A stretch of DNA of 64,000 nt from Betaproteobacteria bacterium (GTDB lineage: Bacteria; Pseudomonadota; Gammaproteobacteria; Burkholderiales; SG8-39): positions 1-64,000 of the forward strand of contig CANKAJ010000005.1 in assembly GCA_947479645.1 (NCBI GenBank). The letters run 5' to 3'. The position numbers and the translations under genes were made by a program. The notes beneath the pieces were generated by a model that searched no databases, had not been told where the DNA came from, and saw nothing but the letters and a program-made list of their open reading frames with translations. Below, one piece after another: positions 1 through 8,000 of this stretch (within the stretch, counting starts at the first letter, position 1; every line of letters starts with the position of its first letter).

Positions 1-516
1 ATGCCGGACTTCAATATCCAGCCCGGGGAACATGGCATTGCCATGAAGCTGATTCCCGAAATCAAGGACGATCGCGGCCTGGCCGGTTATTCATTGGTGA
101 TGAAACCCAATGCCAAGGGCTTCGCTCCCGATCCTTCCAAGGGTGACGGGCAGTACATCGTCGTGTTGAAGGGCGGCCTGGTGCATGAGGGCAAACTGCG
201 CAATGGCCTGACCGTCGTGTGGGTGGCCAAGAACGAAGGAGCGTTTGAGTTGGTGGCGGGGCCCGAAGGTATGGAAGCCATCGTCCTGAATTTTCCCGTG
301 CCAGGTGTTGCGCCGATTCCCGGCCGATCTGATTTGAATGCGGCTGCCGACTACAAGACCTGGCAATGCATTTTGTGCGCGTTTGTCTATGACGAGGCGC
401 TGGGCATGCCCGATGAAGGCATTGTGCCGGGAACTCGCTGGGAGGATGTGCCGGAGACGTTTGGCTGCCCGGATTGTTCGGCGACCAAGGTCGACTTCGA
501 GATGATCGAGTTCTAG
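1..516 (+). CDS. Cupin-like domain fused to C-terminal rubredoxin (possibly 5' truncated)
   Basis: The reading frame is open from the first base of the window, so the true start may lie upstream. Residues 1 to about 110 look like a small beta-rich, cupin-type domain (a hydrophobic stretch with [11 protein letters not shown] and a following [14 protein letters not shown]). From about residue 119 there is a complete rubredoxin domain: CILC, then the spacer [19 protein letters not shown], then CPDC. Rubredoxins bind one iron through four cysteines and carry single electrons. Fusion to a cupin suggests a small cytoplasmic redox or dioxygenase-like protein, but no reaction can be named. No signal peptide is visible. 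A second cupin gene and three Bug genes follow on the same strand. The rubredoxin call is secure; the cupin call is weaker. Confidence 0.75.
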   Translation: MPDFNIQPGEHGIAMKLIPEIKDDRGLAGYSLVMKPNAKGFAPDPSKGDGQYIVVLKGGLVHEGKLRNGLTVVWVAKNEGAFELVAGPEGMEAIVLNFPVPGVAPIPGRSDLNAAADYKTWQCILCAFVYDEALGMPDEGIVPGTRWEDVPETFGCPDCSATKVDFEMIEF

Positions 517-708
517 TCGGCACACGATATCCCGCCGCGGACGATGATGGCCAGGACGCTCAGCCATGCATCGTTGCAGCAGGATAGGTTCTTTCCGGCC
601 GATTTCTCATCGCACAGCTGATCAAGGTAACTGCTATCAAGTGGGGTAGGCCAGCTGTGTTTGGCGAATGACAATGGGGATTTTCAGTGCTGAATTGGAA
701 GGGAAGTC

Positions 709-1089
709 GTGGCGACCGAAAAATTTGAATTTTGGCGCATCTACAGCACTGCCGATGGCTCCAGCAGCATGGAGAGAGTCCACCTGACGCTGGATGAGTA
801 CACCACAGGCTGGATATCCAAGCGCCTGTCGGGCGATGGCGCGGTGCTGCGCCGGGCGCCGCCCGACCGACAGGTCAAGTGGCATACCGCGCCGCGCCGC
901 CAGTTGGGCATCACCATCCAGGGCGAAGGCGAAATCGAAACGGGCGATGGCCAGAGGCTGGTGGTGAAGCCCGGTGTCGTTACGCTGCTCGAAGACCTGA
1001 CCGGCAAGGGGCATCTCACCCGTGGCCGTGGAACCGAAGACCGCCTGGTGGTCTTTGTGGCCGTCAATGATGACGTCAAATTCGTCTGA
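709..1089 (+). CDS. Small cupin-domain protein
   Basis: This 126-residue protein starts at GTG, with GGAAGGGA just upstream as a ribosome site. The middle holds a single cupin barrel (WHTAPRRQLGITIQGEGEIETGDG, then VVKPGVVTLLEDLTGKGH). That is the usual order of the two cupin motifs, including a His near the start and a GKGH in the second motif. Such proteins are often metal-dependent and act on or sense small carboxylic acids. It has no DNA-binding domain and no signal peptide, so it is probably cytoplasmic. It sits between the cupin-rubredoxin gene and a run of three Bug genes and may belong to that transcription unit. The function is unknown beyond the fold. Confidence 0.7.
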   Translation: MATEKFEFWRIYSTADGSSSMERVHLTLDEYTTGWISKRLSGDGAVLRRAPPDRQVKWHTAPRRQLGITIQGEGEIETGDGQRLVVKPGVVTLLEDLTGKGHLTRGRGTEDRLVVFVAVNDDVKFV

Positions 1090-1182
1090 TGGGCTGAAGC
1101 ATTGTTCGCGGATAGTCGAATGGATACCGAGCACAAGGCAAATGTGTGGGCGGCTCCGCCGGCTGGCAACAGGAGGCATGCG

Positions 1183-2175
1183 ATGAGTTTTGTTTCACGG
1201 CTGTCTTTGCTGGCTGTCGTCCCGGCCATCGTTGTTTCAGGCTCTGCCTGTGCTCAGGCGGCCATCGATGCGTGGCCATCCAGGCCCGTCACCATCGTGA
1301 TTCCCTATTCACCAGGGTCCGCTACTGAGTCGGAAGTGCGCATCTACGCGCAGAAGATGACGGAAATTCTGGGGCAGCCGTTCCAGGTCGATTTCAAACC
1401 CGGTGGCGGATCCACCATAGGCACCGCCTATGTTGCAAAGGCTGCTCCGGATGGCTACACCTTGTTGCAGGTTTCGTCCGCGTTCATCGTGGCCTCTTTG
1501 CTGTACAAGAACCTGCCCTACGATGCGACAAGGGATTTTGCGCCGATATCGCTGATGAGCAAGAAGCCCAATGTGCTGCTGGTCAGTCCGTCATTTCACG
1601 CAAAATCCCTGTCGGACTATATTGCCTTCGCCAGGGCCTTCCCCGGGAAAATCAATTTCGCGACCTCGGGGGCGGGCGGTCCCCAGCATCTGGTTGGCGC
1701 GATGTTGCATAGCGCGACAAATACCAGGGTGACTTTCATCCATTACAAGGGCGGCGCGCCCGGTGTGCCGGATCTGCTGGCGGGCCGCGTGGATGTGCTG
1801 GTTAATCCGCTCGCAATGTCCCTGTCCTTCATGCAATCGGGAAAAATGCGGGCGCTGGCCATACTCAGTCTTGATCGCACGCCTCTGTCACCCGATACCC
1901 CGACCGTGTCGGAGCAGGACTCGAGCCTGTCTGACTTTGAATATTCAGCGGTGATCGGCATTCTGGCGCCCAGGCAGGTGCCGGGCCCGCTCATCAATAA
2001 GATCAGCGCCAATTTTGCCAGGGCGGCGAAGTCCTCGGATGTCATCCAGAAGCTCGCCAGTGGCGGCAGCGTCATGCTGGGCACAACGTCGGAGCAGTAC
2101 CGCCAGCACATCGCCACCGAATTCGAACGCTGGCGCAAAGTGATTCGGGAAAACGATATCAAGCTGGAGGAGTAG
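1183..2175 (+). CDS. Bug/TctC-family tripartite tricarboxylate transporter substrate-binding protein
   Basis: A periplasmic binding protein of the Bug family, which captures small organic acids. The track start at 1102 is too early. AGGAGG at 1171-1176 lies 6 bases before ATG 1183, giving MSFVSRLSLL and a normal Sec signal peptide ending near SGSACAQA. Family marks are WPSRPVTIVIPYSPG at the mature N-terminus, DFKPGGGSTIGTAYVAKAAPDGYT, and the late LAGRVDVLVNPL segment. Length (about 330 residues) is usual. It is the first of three tandem Bugs (gap of 2 bases to the next). No membrane partner TctA or TctB is encoded here. It resembles the minus-strand Bug at 60103-61101 more than several of its neighbours. 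The ligand cannot be predicted. Confidence 0.92.
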   Translation: MSFVSRLSLLAVVPAIVVSGSACAQAAIDAWPSRPVTIVIPYSPGSATESEVRIYAQKMTEILGQPFQVDFKPGGGSTIGTAYVAKAAPDGYTLLQVSSAFIVASLLYKNLPYDATRDFAPISLMSKKPNVLLVSPSFHAKSLSDYIAFARAFPGKINFATSGAGGPQHLVGAMLHSATNTRVTFIHYKGGAPGVPDLLAGRVDVLVNPLAMSLSFMQSGKMRALAILSLDRTPLSPDTPTVSEQDSSLSDFEYSAVIGILAPRQVPGPLINKISANFARAAKSSDVIQKLASGGSVMLGTTSEQYRQHIATEFERWRKVIRENDIKLEE

Positions 2176-2177
2176 CG

Positions 2178-3182
2178 ATGCGTATGCGTGTGATTCGGCA
2201 ATTCCTCGGGAGGGGATTGGTTGTTGGCGTAATCGCGGCGACCGCATCTCCCAGGTTAGGATTGGCGCAAAGCGCCATTGACGCCTATCCATCCAAACCG
2301 GTGACGATTATTTCTCCATTTGGCACAGGCGGGTCGGTCGAAATAGAAATTCGAATGTACCTGCAACACATACTCGAAAGCACCGGCAAGATATTCTTGT
2401 TTGACGCCAAGATCGGGGGTGGCGGTACGGTGGGCATGGCGTATGTCGCGAAGGCGGCGCCGGACGGCTACACGGTGGTCGCAGCCAGTTCCAGCATCAC
2501 GATCGCACCCTCCTTCTATCCCAATCTGGCCTACGACAATGTGCGGGATTTTTCTCCGATATCGCTGCTCAGCAAGAAGGTCTATGTGATGATCGTGAAT
2601 CCCTCATCACCCTATCGGAATCTGGCGGAGTACCTCGCCTACGCCAAGGCCCATCCGGGTGAATTGAATTTTGGCACCGCCGGACGGGGTGGTGCCACCC
2701 ATCTTCCGGGAGAGATGTTGCATTACCTGACCAATACCAGGGTGACCTTCGTGCATTACAAGACGCCACCGCAACGATTGCAGGATCTGATGGCCGATCG
2801 CGTGCATGCCGCCGTGGGCACCTTCACGCTGGTGAATGGGTTGATCAAGGCCGGAAAATTGCGCGCCATTGCGGTGACGACGCGAGAGCGCGATCCCCTG
2901 GCGCCGGATGTGCCCACCATGGAAGAGCAGGGCGTGCCGGGTTATGACATTTCAAGCTGGACTGGATTGATTGCGCCGGCGCGCACGCCACCGGCGATCG
3001 TGGGCAAGCTCAACGCCATGTTTGCAGGCGCGGTGCGCAACCCCGACGTTGCCAGGAAACTGGTGGCCGATGGCGCCATCATGGTCGGCAGTTCGCCTGA
3101 GCAATTCAGGCAGGTGATCGCAACCGAGACCGAGCGCTGGAGAAAACTGATTACTGCGGCGGGTATAAAACCAGAAGAGTAA
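2178..3182 (+). CDS. Bug/TctC-family substrate-binding protein
   Basis: Second of three tandem Bug proteins. ATG 2178 follows GGAGG inside the end of the preceding gene, only 2 bases after its stop, so the two are very likely translated from one message. The N-terminus is a Sec signal with cleavage near LGLAQSA. The mature protein begins YPSKPVTIISPFGTGGSVEIE and carries KAAPDGYT and HYKTPPQRLQDLM. It is close in sequence to the next gene (3211-4197); shared stretches include LSKKVYV, HPGELNFGTAG and GGATHLPGE. This indicates a recent tandem duplication. The GGSVEIEIR segment differs from the GGANDVMAR type found in other Bugs here, which marks a separate subfamily. Confidence 0.92.
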   Translation: MRMRVIRQFLGRGLVVGVIAATASPRLGLAQSAIDAYPSKPVTIISPFGTGGSVEIEIRMYLQHILESTGKIFLFDAKIGGGGTVGMAYVAKAAPDGYTVVAASSSITIAPSFYPNLAYDNVRDFSPISLLSKKVYVMIVNPSSPYRNLAEYLAYAKAHPGELNFGTAGRGGATHLPGEMLHYLTNTRVTFVHYKTPPQRLQDLMADRVHAAVGTFTLVNGLIKAGKLRAIAVTTRERDPLAPDVPTMEEQGVPGYDISSWTGLIAPARTPPAIVGKLNAMFAGAVRNPDVARKLVADGAIMVGSSPEQFRQVIATETERWRKLITAAGIKPEE

Positions 3183-3210
3183 TGATCGGATTCGTCATTG
3201 GAGGAAATAA

Positions 3211-4197
3211 ATGAAGATGCTGGCGAAACAAATGTTATCACTGGTAGTTCCGATGACCTTGATGTCCAGTGCTGTTCTCGCACAAGGCACGGCAGACACC
3301 TATCCATCGAAGCCGATCACCATTATTTCGCCATTCGGCAGCGGCGGCTCTGTCGAGATTGAATTCCGTCTGTACATGCAAAGCATCTTCGACAGTACCG
3401 GCAAGCGCTTCATCATTGACTCCAAGGTGGGCGGCGGTGGCACAGTTGGAATCGGTTATGTCGCCAAGTCTGCGCCGGACGGCTATACGCTGCTTGGCTG
3501 CAGTTCGAGTCTGACGATCGCGCCATCCATTTATTCCAATCTGCCCTATGACAATGGCAGGGATCTCTCGCCGGTCTCGTTGCTCAGCAAGAAAGTCTAT
3601 GTGCTGGTGGTGAATGCAGCTTCGCCTTTCAGGAATGTTTCCGATTACCTGGGTTATGCCAGGGCGCATCCGGGGGAACTGAATTTCGGAACTGCCGGCC
3701 TGGGTGGCGCCACGCACCTGCCGGGCGAGTTACTGCATTACCTGACCAACACCAAGGTGACCTTTGTACATTACAAGACGCCGCCGCAACGGGTGCAGGA
3801 CCTGATCGCCGGACGTATTCAGGCGGCGATCGGCACCTTTTCGCTGATCATGCCGCAATTGAAAGCAGGAAAGTTGCGAGCCATCGCCGTGACTTCCAGT
3901 GATCGTGATCCGGTTGCGCCCGATATCGCGAGCATGGAAGAACAAGGGGTTCCGGGCTACGACTTATCCGAGTGGACCGGTTTGATTGCACCGGCGCGCA
4001 CGCCGGTTGCGATCATCAATCAACTCAATGCCCTGTTTCTCAACGCAGTCAAAAATCCGGACATTGCAAAGAAACTGGAGTCTGAAGGCAATATCATGGT
4101 CGGCAGTACACCGGAGTATTTCAGGCAGCGCATCGCCACCGAGACCGAGCGCTGGCGCAAGGTGATTACTGCGGCGGGCATCAAGCCTGAGCTCTGA
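3211..4197 (+). CDS. Bug/TctC-family substrate-binding protein
   Basis: Third tandem Bug. The start ATG 3211 is preceded by GGAGGAAATAA, a strong ribosome site. The signal peptide is MKMLAKQMLSLVVPMTLMSS followed by AVLAQ. Family motifs: YPSKPITIISPFGSGGSVEIE, KSAPDGYT, FVHYKTPPQRVQDLIAG. It is a near duplicate of the gene before it (2178-3182). It ends 31 bases from the stop of a convergent minus-strand hydratase, and I see no intrinsic terminator in that gap. Transcripts may therefore run on into the antisense of the next gene. Confidence 0.92.
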   Translation: MKMLAKQMLSLVVPMTLMSSAVLAQGTADTYPSKPITIISPFGSGGSVEIEFRLYMQSIFDSTGKRFIIDSKVGGGGTVGIGYVAKSAPDGYTLLGCSSSLTIAPSIYSNLPYDNGRDLSPVSLLSKKVYVLVVNAASPFRNVSDYLGYARAHPGELNFGTAGLGGATHLPGELLHYLTNTKVTFVHYKTPPQRVQDLIAGRIQAAIGTFSLIMPQLKAGKLRAIAVTSSDRDPVAPDIASMEEQGVPGYDLSEWTGLIAPARTPVAIINQLNALFLNAVKNPDIAKKLESEGNIMVGSTPEYFRQRIATETERWRKVITAAGIKPEL

Positions 4198-4228
4198 GCG
4201 TGTACGGCCATTGGAATTCACGCAATGC

Positions 4229-5014
4229 TCATGCGACAAATCGTGCCGTCGCGCTGCCCAGCCGTGTAAACGCGGCTTCCACAAAATCGCCGGGCTTGAC
4301 CGGCGTCGTGCCGGTGAATGTCCCTGTCATGAGTACCATGCCGGCCTTGAGGCCAACGCCGATTTCCGCCAGTTGATTGGCGATTGCCGCCACTGCCGTC
4401 AGCGGATTTCCCATGATGACCACGCCGGTGGCGGTCGCCATGGGTTCTCCATTGACCCGCATGATGGCGCCTTCCAGTTGCAAATCGATGCCATGGGGCG
4501 CGTGTAACGGATTGCCCAGCACGATTCCTCCGGTAAATTTGCTGCTGACGATGCGCGACAGATGGCTGCCTCTGGGGCCGCCTGTGCTCGGTACGATTTC
4601 AATCGCCGGGAAGTAGCCTTCGACTGCGCCGATGACATCAGCCATGGTGAGGCGAGGGCCCTGCAGGTCGCGCTTCAGAAGCACGGCGACCTCGGCTTCG
4701 ACGACCATTTTTGACGCTGTACCGAATGGCACTGGATCCGGCCCGGCAAACAGCCCTGATCGCATCAGCGAACCAACCACATGTTGCCTGGGTTCGTCAG
4801 TCTCGGCGCGTATGCCGCTGGCACCGCTGGCGATCTTGTAACCGATGTGGGTATCGCCCTGGGCGACTCTGCGAAGCACCAAGGCAGCGTTGAGTCGATA
4901 GGCGTCCGGCGCGGTCAGGTCGGGGGCATGCTTGGCAATATCCACTCCGGTGGGCGTACCGAACAATTCATTTTCGGTCCAGTCGAGCAGTGTCGTCATG
5001 TGGGCGTTATCCAT
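4229..5014 (-). CDS. 2-keto-4-pentenoate hydratase / 2-oxohexenedioate decarboxylase family protein (FAH superfamily)
   Basis: A 261-residue cytoplasmic enzyme of the MhpD/DmpE/DmpH group, which hydrates or decarboxylates 2-hydroxy-dienoates made by meta-cleavage of aromatics. Visible marks: GYKIASG near residue 58, the acidic metal-binding stretch VVEAEVAVLL, then PAIEIVP and the glycine-rich TGTFTGTTPVKPGDFVEA at the end, all in family order. The length is normal. It is monocistronic on the minus strand, convergent with the Bug trio. The LysR gene lies upstream on the same strand, separated by a 244-base spacer with two hairpins. It hints at aromatic or cyclic substrates for the region, but no ring-cleavage dioxygenase is present in the window. 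Confidence 0.85.
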   Translation of the reverse strand: MDNAHMTTLLDWTENELFGTPTGVDIAKHAPDLTAPDAYRLNAALVLRRVAQGDTHIGYKIASGASGIRAETDEPRQHVVGSLMRSGLFAGPDPVPFGTASKMVVEAEVAVLLKRDLQGPRLTMADVIGAVEGYFPAIEIVPSTGGPRGSHLSRIVSSKFTGGIVLGNPLHAPHGIDLQLEGAIMRVNGEPMATATGVVIMGNPLTAVAAIANQLAEIGVGLKAGMVLMTGTFTGTTPVKPGDFVEAAFTRLGSATARFVA

Positions 5015-5122
5015 GGATTGCCTTTATTTGGGTGGGTTCGGAGCAACGAAACATACGAGGGTAACGAGTATTAATCAAGAACAGGGTGTCTGCCTGGGCG
5101 CAATGCAGCGTGCAGGTAGCTG

Positions 5123-5156
5123 CCGCTAAACCAGAACTGTTGTTCTGGTTTAGCGG
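5123..5156. repeat. Perfect 15-bp inverted repeat, 4-base loop
   Basis: CCGCTAAACCAGAAC is followed by the loop TGTT and its exact complement. It lies in the spacer between the hydratase and LysR genes, immediately before an intrinsic terminator reading in the plus direction. On RNA it would form a very stable hairpin. It could be the body of a small RNA, the 3' part of a long plus-strand message, or a DNA-level operator. Confidence 0.85.
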
Positions 5157-5163
5157 GTCAAAT

Positions 5164-5187
5164 GCCCCTGCTCGGAGGGGCTTTTTT
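5164..5187 (+). terminator. Rho-independent terminator, plus orientation
   Basis: Stem GCCCCT / AGGGGC with a 6-base loop followed by six T. The T-run is on the plus strand only, so it stops rightward transcripts. Both neighbouring genes are on the minus strand, which makes its purpose unclear (see findings). Confidence 0.8.
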
Positions 5188-5258
5188 ATTGGAACGGTCA
5201 TTCAGTTTGTACCGCAGCAGAATTCCGATATCGACAGTGGCCGCCGGCATGGTTGGCA

Positions 5259-6170
5259 CTATCTGGAGGCAAATTCGGATTTCCCCCCCAGGTAGTACTG
5301 AATCAACTTGATCGTCTCACGGGCGAGCCTAGTCGTTGGACGTTGCAATGGCACGGCGATGGTGAGTTGCCGGGTAAGCCGTGGTTGCGAAATGACATTC
5401 AGCTGAAGCTTGTTGGCAAAGCGGCTCTCCTGGACGACATGCACGGGCAGTGTCGTGCAGCCGTGACCCTGGCGCACCAGTTCAAGTATGAAATGCGCTC
5501 CTTCCATCTGCAGCACAACATTCAGCCTGGCGCCGGCTTCGGTTGCGGCCGCTTCGACCAGCGCGCGCATGGCATGCGGGAAGCTGGGCAGTATCAACGG
5601 ATATTTGCCCAGGTCGCGAGGCCGGACGATCCGTGATTTGGGCAGTGGCGGGTTGGCTGCCGCCGACACCAGGTAAATTGCCTCGTCTTCGAGGGGAATC
5701 ACTTCGATCAGTGAAGAGGGGCGCGGGTCGTACAGGATGCCGATGTCGATTCGGCCCGTGAGTATCCATTCATGAATCGACCAGCTCTTCGCCTCAATGA
5801 TCTCCAGCGAGGCGCGCGGAAATTTTTCGCGAAACGTGGTCACCAGTTTCGCGGTCAGCGCCTTGCCTGCTGATGGCGGGGCACCGATGATGACCTTGCC
5901 GATGGGGGATTGCTGACTGTCGTTCAATTCCTGGCGCGCTCTGGCGACCTGTTCCAGGATTCCCTTGGCGTGCGCGAAGAGCAGATTGCCCTCGTGGGTG
6001 AGGCCGATGCCGCGGCCATTGCGGTGCAAGAGCGTGTGGCGCAATTCGACTTCCAGCTGGCGCACCTGCTTGCTCAAGGCGGGTTGTGCCACCGACAAGG
6101 TTGCGGCGGCCTTTGTAAAGCTTCCCATTTCGGCAACCTGGACAAAGTATTCGAGCTGTTTCAGGTTCAT
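5259..6170 (-). CDS. LysR-family transcriptional regulator
   Basis: A 303-residue regulator. The N-terminal winged helix-turn-helix is clear (MNLKQLEYFVQVAEMGSFTK, then AQPALSKQVRQLE), and a periplasmic-binding-protein-like effector domain fills residues about 90-300. LysR proteins bind as tetramers, usually in the space between their own gene and a divergent target. Here the divergent neighbour is the thiolase-like gene at 6291, and the 120-base gap contains a perfect ATTCCAG/CTGGAAT palindrome that fits the T-N11-A rule. The likely role is control of the 6291-13791 operon in response to a pathway intermediate; this is inferred from layout. The effector is unknown. Confidence 0.93.
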   Translation of the reverse strand: MNLKQLEYFVQVAEMGSFTKAAATLSVAQPALSKQVRQLEVELRHTLLHRNGRGIGLTHEGNLLFAHAKGILEQVARARQELNDSQQSPIGKVIIGAPPSAGKALTAKLVTTFREKFPRASLEIIEAKSWSIHEWILTGRIDIGILYDPRPSSLIEVIPLEDEAIYLVSAAANPPLPKSRIVRPRDLGKYPLILPSFPHAMRALVEAAATEAGARLNVVLQMEGAHFILELVRQGHGCTTLPVHVVQESRFANKLQLNVISQPRLTRQLTIAVPLQRPTTRLARETIKLIQYYLGGKSEFASR

Positions 6171-6190
6171 AGTCGTGTTCCAGTCATGCT

Positions 6191-6205
6191 ATTCCAGTCT
6201 GGAAT
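6191..6205. promoter_or_regulatory. Probable LysR-type binding site (T-N11-A palindrome)
   Basis: ATTCCAG-T-CTGGAAT is a perfect 7-bp inverted repeat with a 1-base centre and meets the T-N11-A pattern of LysR sites. It lies just upstream of the LysR start, in the gap shared with the divergent thiolase-like gene, which is the classical place for a LysR operator. Confidence 0.6.
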
Positions 6206-6290
6206 AATAGATAGTTACATTATCAGATTCCATTCTAGGTCGTTATCAGTCACTATCGGGCCAGTCAATCGAGTCTGGAGGGATTTCTTC

Positions 6291-7508
6291 GTGAAGCAGC
6301 TAGGAAGCAGTTGTGCAGTCATCGGCATGGGACGGTCCATCTGCAAGCGCGGTGAACCGGAAAAGAAGACGCCATTGCAGCTGATGGTGGAAGCAGCAGG
6401 CCTGGCGATGAAGGAGGCCGGGATCAATCGCACCCAGGTCGGGGCATTGTTCACGGGGCGCATGCCGCGCACGTATTGTTCCCTGCAATACAACCAGACT
6501 GTCCTCAATGAATTGAAAATCGTACCCACTTTCTGCACTGAGGTGACGGCACACGGAGCAGGCGCACTGGGGACGATCGAACTGGCTATCCTGGCTTTGA
6601 ACAGCGGCATGATCGACTATGCGCTGTGCGTATGCGGTGAGGCGAGCCCGCTGTGGATCGAGATGGTCGAGGGTAGTGCCAACTGGGAAGCGGATCTTCA
6701 GTTCGAAGGTCCCTACGGCGCGACGACGCCATCGCTTTACGCCATGTGCGCACAGCGTTACATGCACGAATACGGTATTACGCCAGCCCAGCTGGCGCGC
6801 GTAGCCGTGGAGAATCGCAAGTGGGCGCTGGATCATCCGCATGCCGCCATGCGGCGCCGCGGGCCAATCACGGTTGACGATGTGTTGTCGTCGAAAATGA
6901 TTGCTTCACCCATGCGCATGCTCGATTGCGCGACGTGGTTTCCTGGTGGCATCGGATCCGCGGCCATCGTGACCCGGGCGGAACTGGCCAAGGGACGCGA
7001 GAAGGCGCCGTTCTACGTTGCCGGATTCGGGCAGTGTTCCACGCATGAGTGGATAGGCGAGCGCATGGGATTCTGGGGCGTGGATCCGGTCAAGGATGGG
7101 CCCAATCTCGTGCGTACGGGCGCCAGCGTTGCGGCGAAGCAGGCATACACCATGTCTGGCTTGTCTCCCAAGGACGTGGATCTGGTGCAGACATCGGCGC
7201 CATTCACATTTGCCAATGTCCTGATGCTGGAAGAACTGGGATTCTGCGGTGTCGGCGAAGGCGGTGCCTTTGTTGAATCGGGCGGCGTCGACTACGACGG
7301 CGGTCTGCCCTTTAACACCACGGGGGGGTATTTATCCTTTGGACAGTCCGGGCAGGGCCTGTATCTGCTGAAGGAAGTCGCCGACCAGATTGCCGGCCAG
7401 CCGGAAGGACGACCGGTACCGGATGCCAAGATTGGAATGGTACATGGTCACGGCGGGCCGAATGCCTGCCATTCGGTGATGTTGGTCAGTGGTGAGCAAC
7501 TGCAGTGA
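6291..7508 (+). CDS. Thiolase-like (lipid-transfer/SCP-x type) protein without nucleophilic cysteine
   Basis: The track start at 5910 is artificial. GTG 6291 has GGAGGGA 7 bases upstream and gives a normal 405-residue protein. The thiolase fold is clear (PFYVAGFGQ, LEELGFCGVGEGGAFVESGG, LPFNTTGGYLSFGQSGQG). Where true thiolases have the reactive Cys (C-A-S-G), this protein reads T-A-H-G-A-G. The later GHP histidine motif reads GQS. It is therefore unlikely to be a Claisen thiolase. Proteins of this class that pair with DUF35 can be retro-aldolases (Ltp2-ChsH2) or thiolase-complex partners. A DUF35 gene follows after 49 bases, then a CoA-transferase. Probably controlled by the divergent LysR. 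The substrate is unknown. Confidence 0.85.
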   Translation: MKQLGSSCAVIGMGRSICKRGEPEKKTPLQLMVEAAGLAMKEAGINRTQVGALFTGRMPRTYCSLQYNQTVLNELKIVPTFCTEVTAHGAGALGTIELAILALNSGMIDYALCVCGEASPLWIEMVEGSANWEADLQFEGPYGATTPSLYAMCAQRYMHEYGITPAQLARVAVENRKWALDHPHAAMRRRGPITVDDVLSSKMIASPMRMLDCATWFPGGIGSAAIVTRAELAKGREKAPFYVAGFGQCSTHEWIGERMGFWGVDPVKDGPNLVRTGASVAAKQAYTMSGLSPKDVDLVQTSAPFTFANVLMLEELGFCGVGEGGAFVESGGVDYDGGLPFNTTGGYLSFGQSGQGLYLLKEVADQIAGQPEGRPVPDAKIGMVHGHGGPNACHSVMLVSGEQLQ

Positions 7509-7557
7509 CAGATCTCATTGCGCAGATAAATTCGAATTCAGCAGGGAGGTAAGTGGT

Positions 7558-7998
7558 ATGGATTGGTCTCAAGGGCAGCCATTGCGTGTCGGGGACATGT
7601 TCCTCGGCCTGTATCAACCGTCACCTGAAACCACCGGGTTCTGGGAGGGAGTCAAGCGTCACGAGTTGCTGCTGAAGGTGTGCAACAGTTGCGGCAAGCT
7701 GCATCATCCGCGCAGGATACTGTGTTCTGGGTGTGGCGAAAGCGGCCTGGGCTGGACGCGGTCCAGTGGCAAAGGCAAGGTCTATGCGTTCAGTGAGATT
7801 CACCGTTCCGCCGGCGTGTTCAGCAAGTCCACCCCTTATGTGGTCGGCATCGCTGAATTGGAAGAGGGCGTTCATCTGTTCAGCCGGTTCATGGCGCGTA
7901 ACAATGCCGATGTGCAGATTGATCGTCCCGTGGATGTGGATTTCCAGGTGCTCGAGCAGGGCTTTCTGCTGCCCGTGTTCAAGCTGCGGGAGGAATAA
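7558..7998 (+). CDS. DUF35 / Zn-ribbon OB-fold protein, partner of the thiolase-like protein
   Basis: ATG 7558 (MDWSQGQ) follows GGGAGG; the longer track ORF start is not needed. The protein has 146 residues. An N-terminal helical region leads into a zinc ribbon with two Cys pairs (CNSC and CSGC), followed by the OB-fold (GKGKVYAFSEIHRSAG, then ELEEGVHLFSRF). DUF35 proteins have no known catalysis of their own. They bind thiolase-fold partners and help channel acyl-CoA, as in Ltp2-ChsH2 and in archaeal HMG-CoA synthase complexes. Sits between its partner and the CaiB gene (2-base gap to the latter), clearly one operon. Confidence 0.9.
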   Translation: MDWSQGQPLRVGDMFLGLYQPSPETTGFWEGVKRHELLLKVCNSCGKLHHPRRILCSGCGESGLGWTRSSGKGKVYAFSEIHRSAGVFSKSTPYVVGIAELEEGVHLFSRFMARNNADVQIDRPVDVDFQVLEQGFLLPVFKLREE

Positions 7999-8000
7999 GC

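Noticed and set aside
5094-5120. String TGCCTGGGCGCAA resembling a 5S rRNA start
   Set aside because: No further 5S sequence follows; only a short chance match next to the hairpin.
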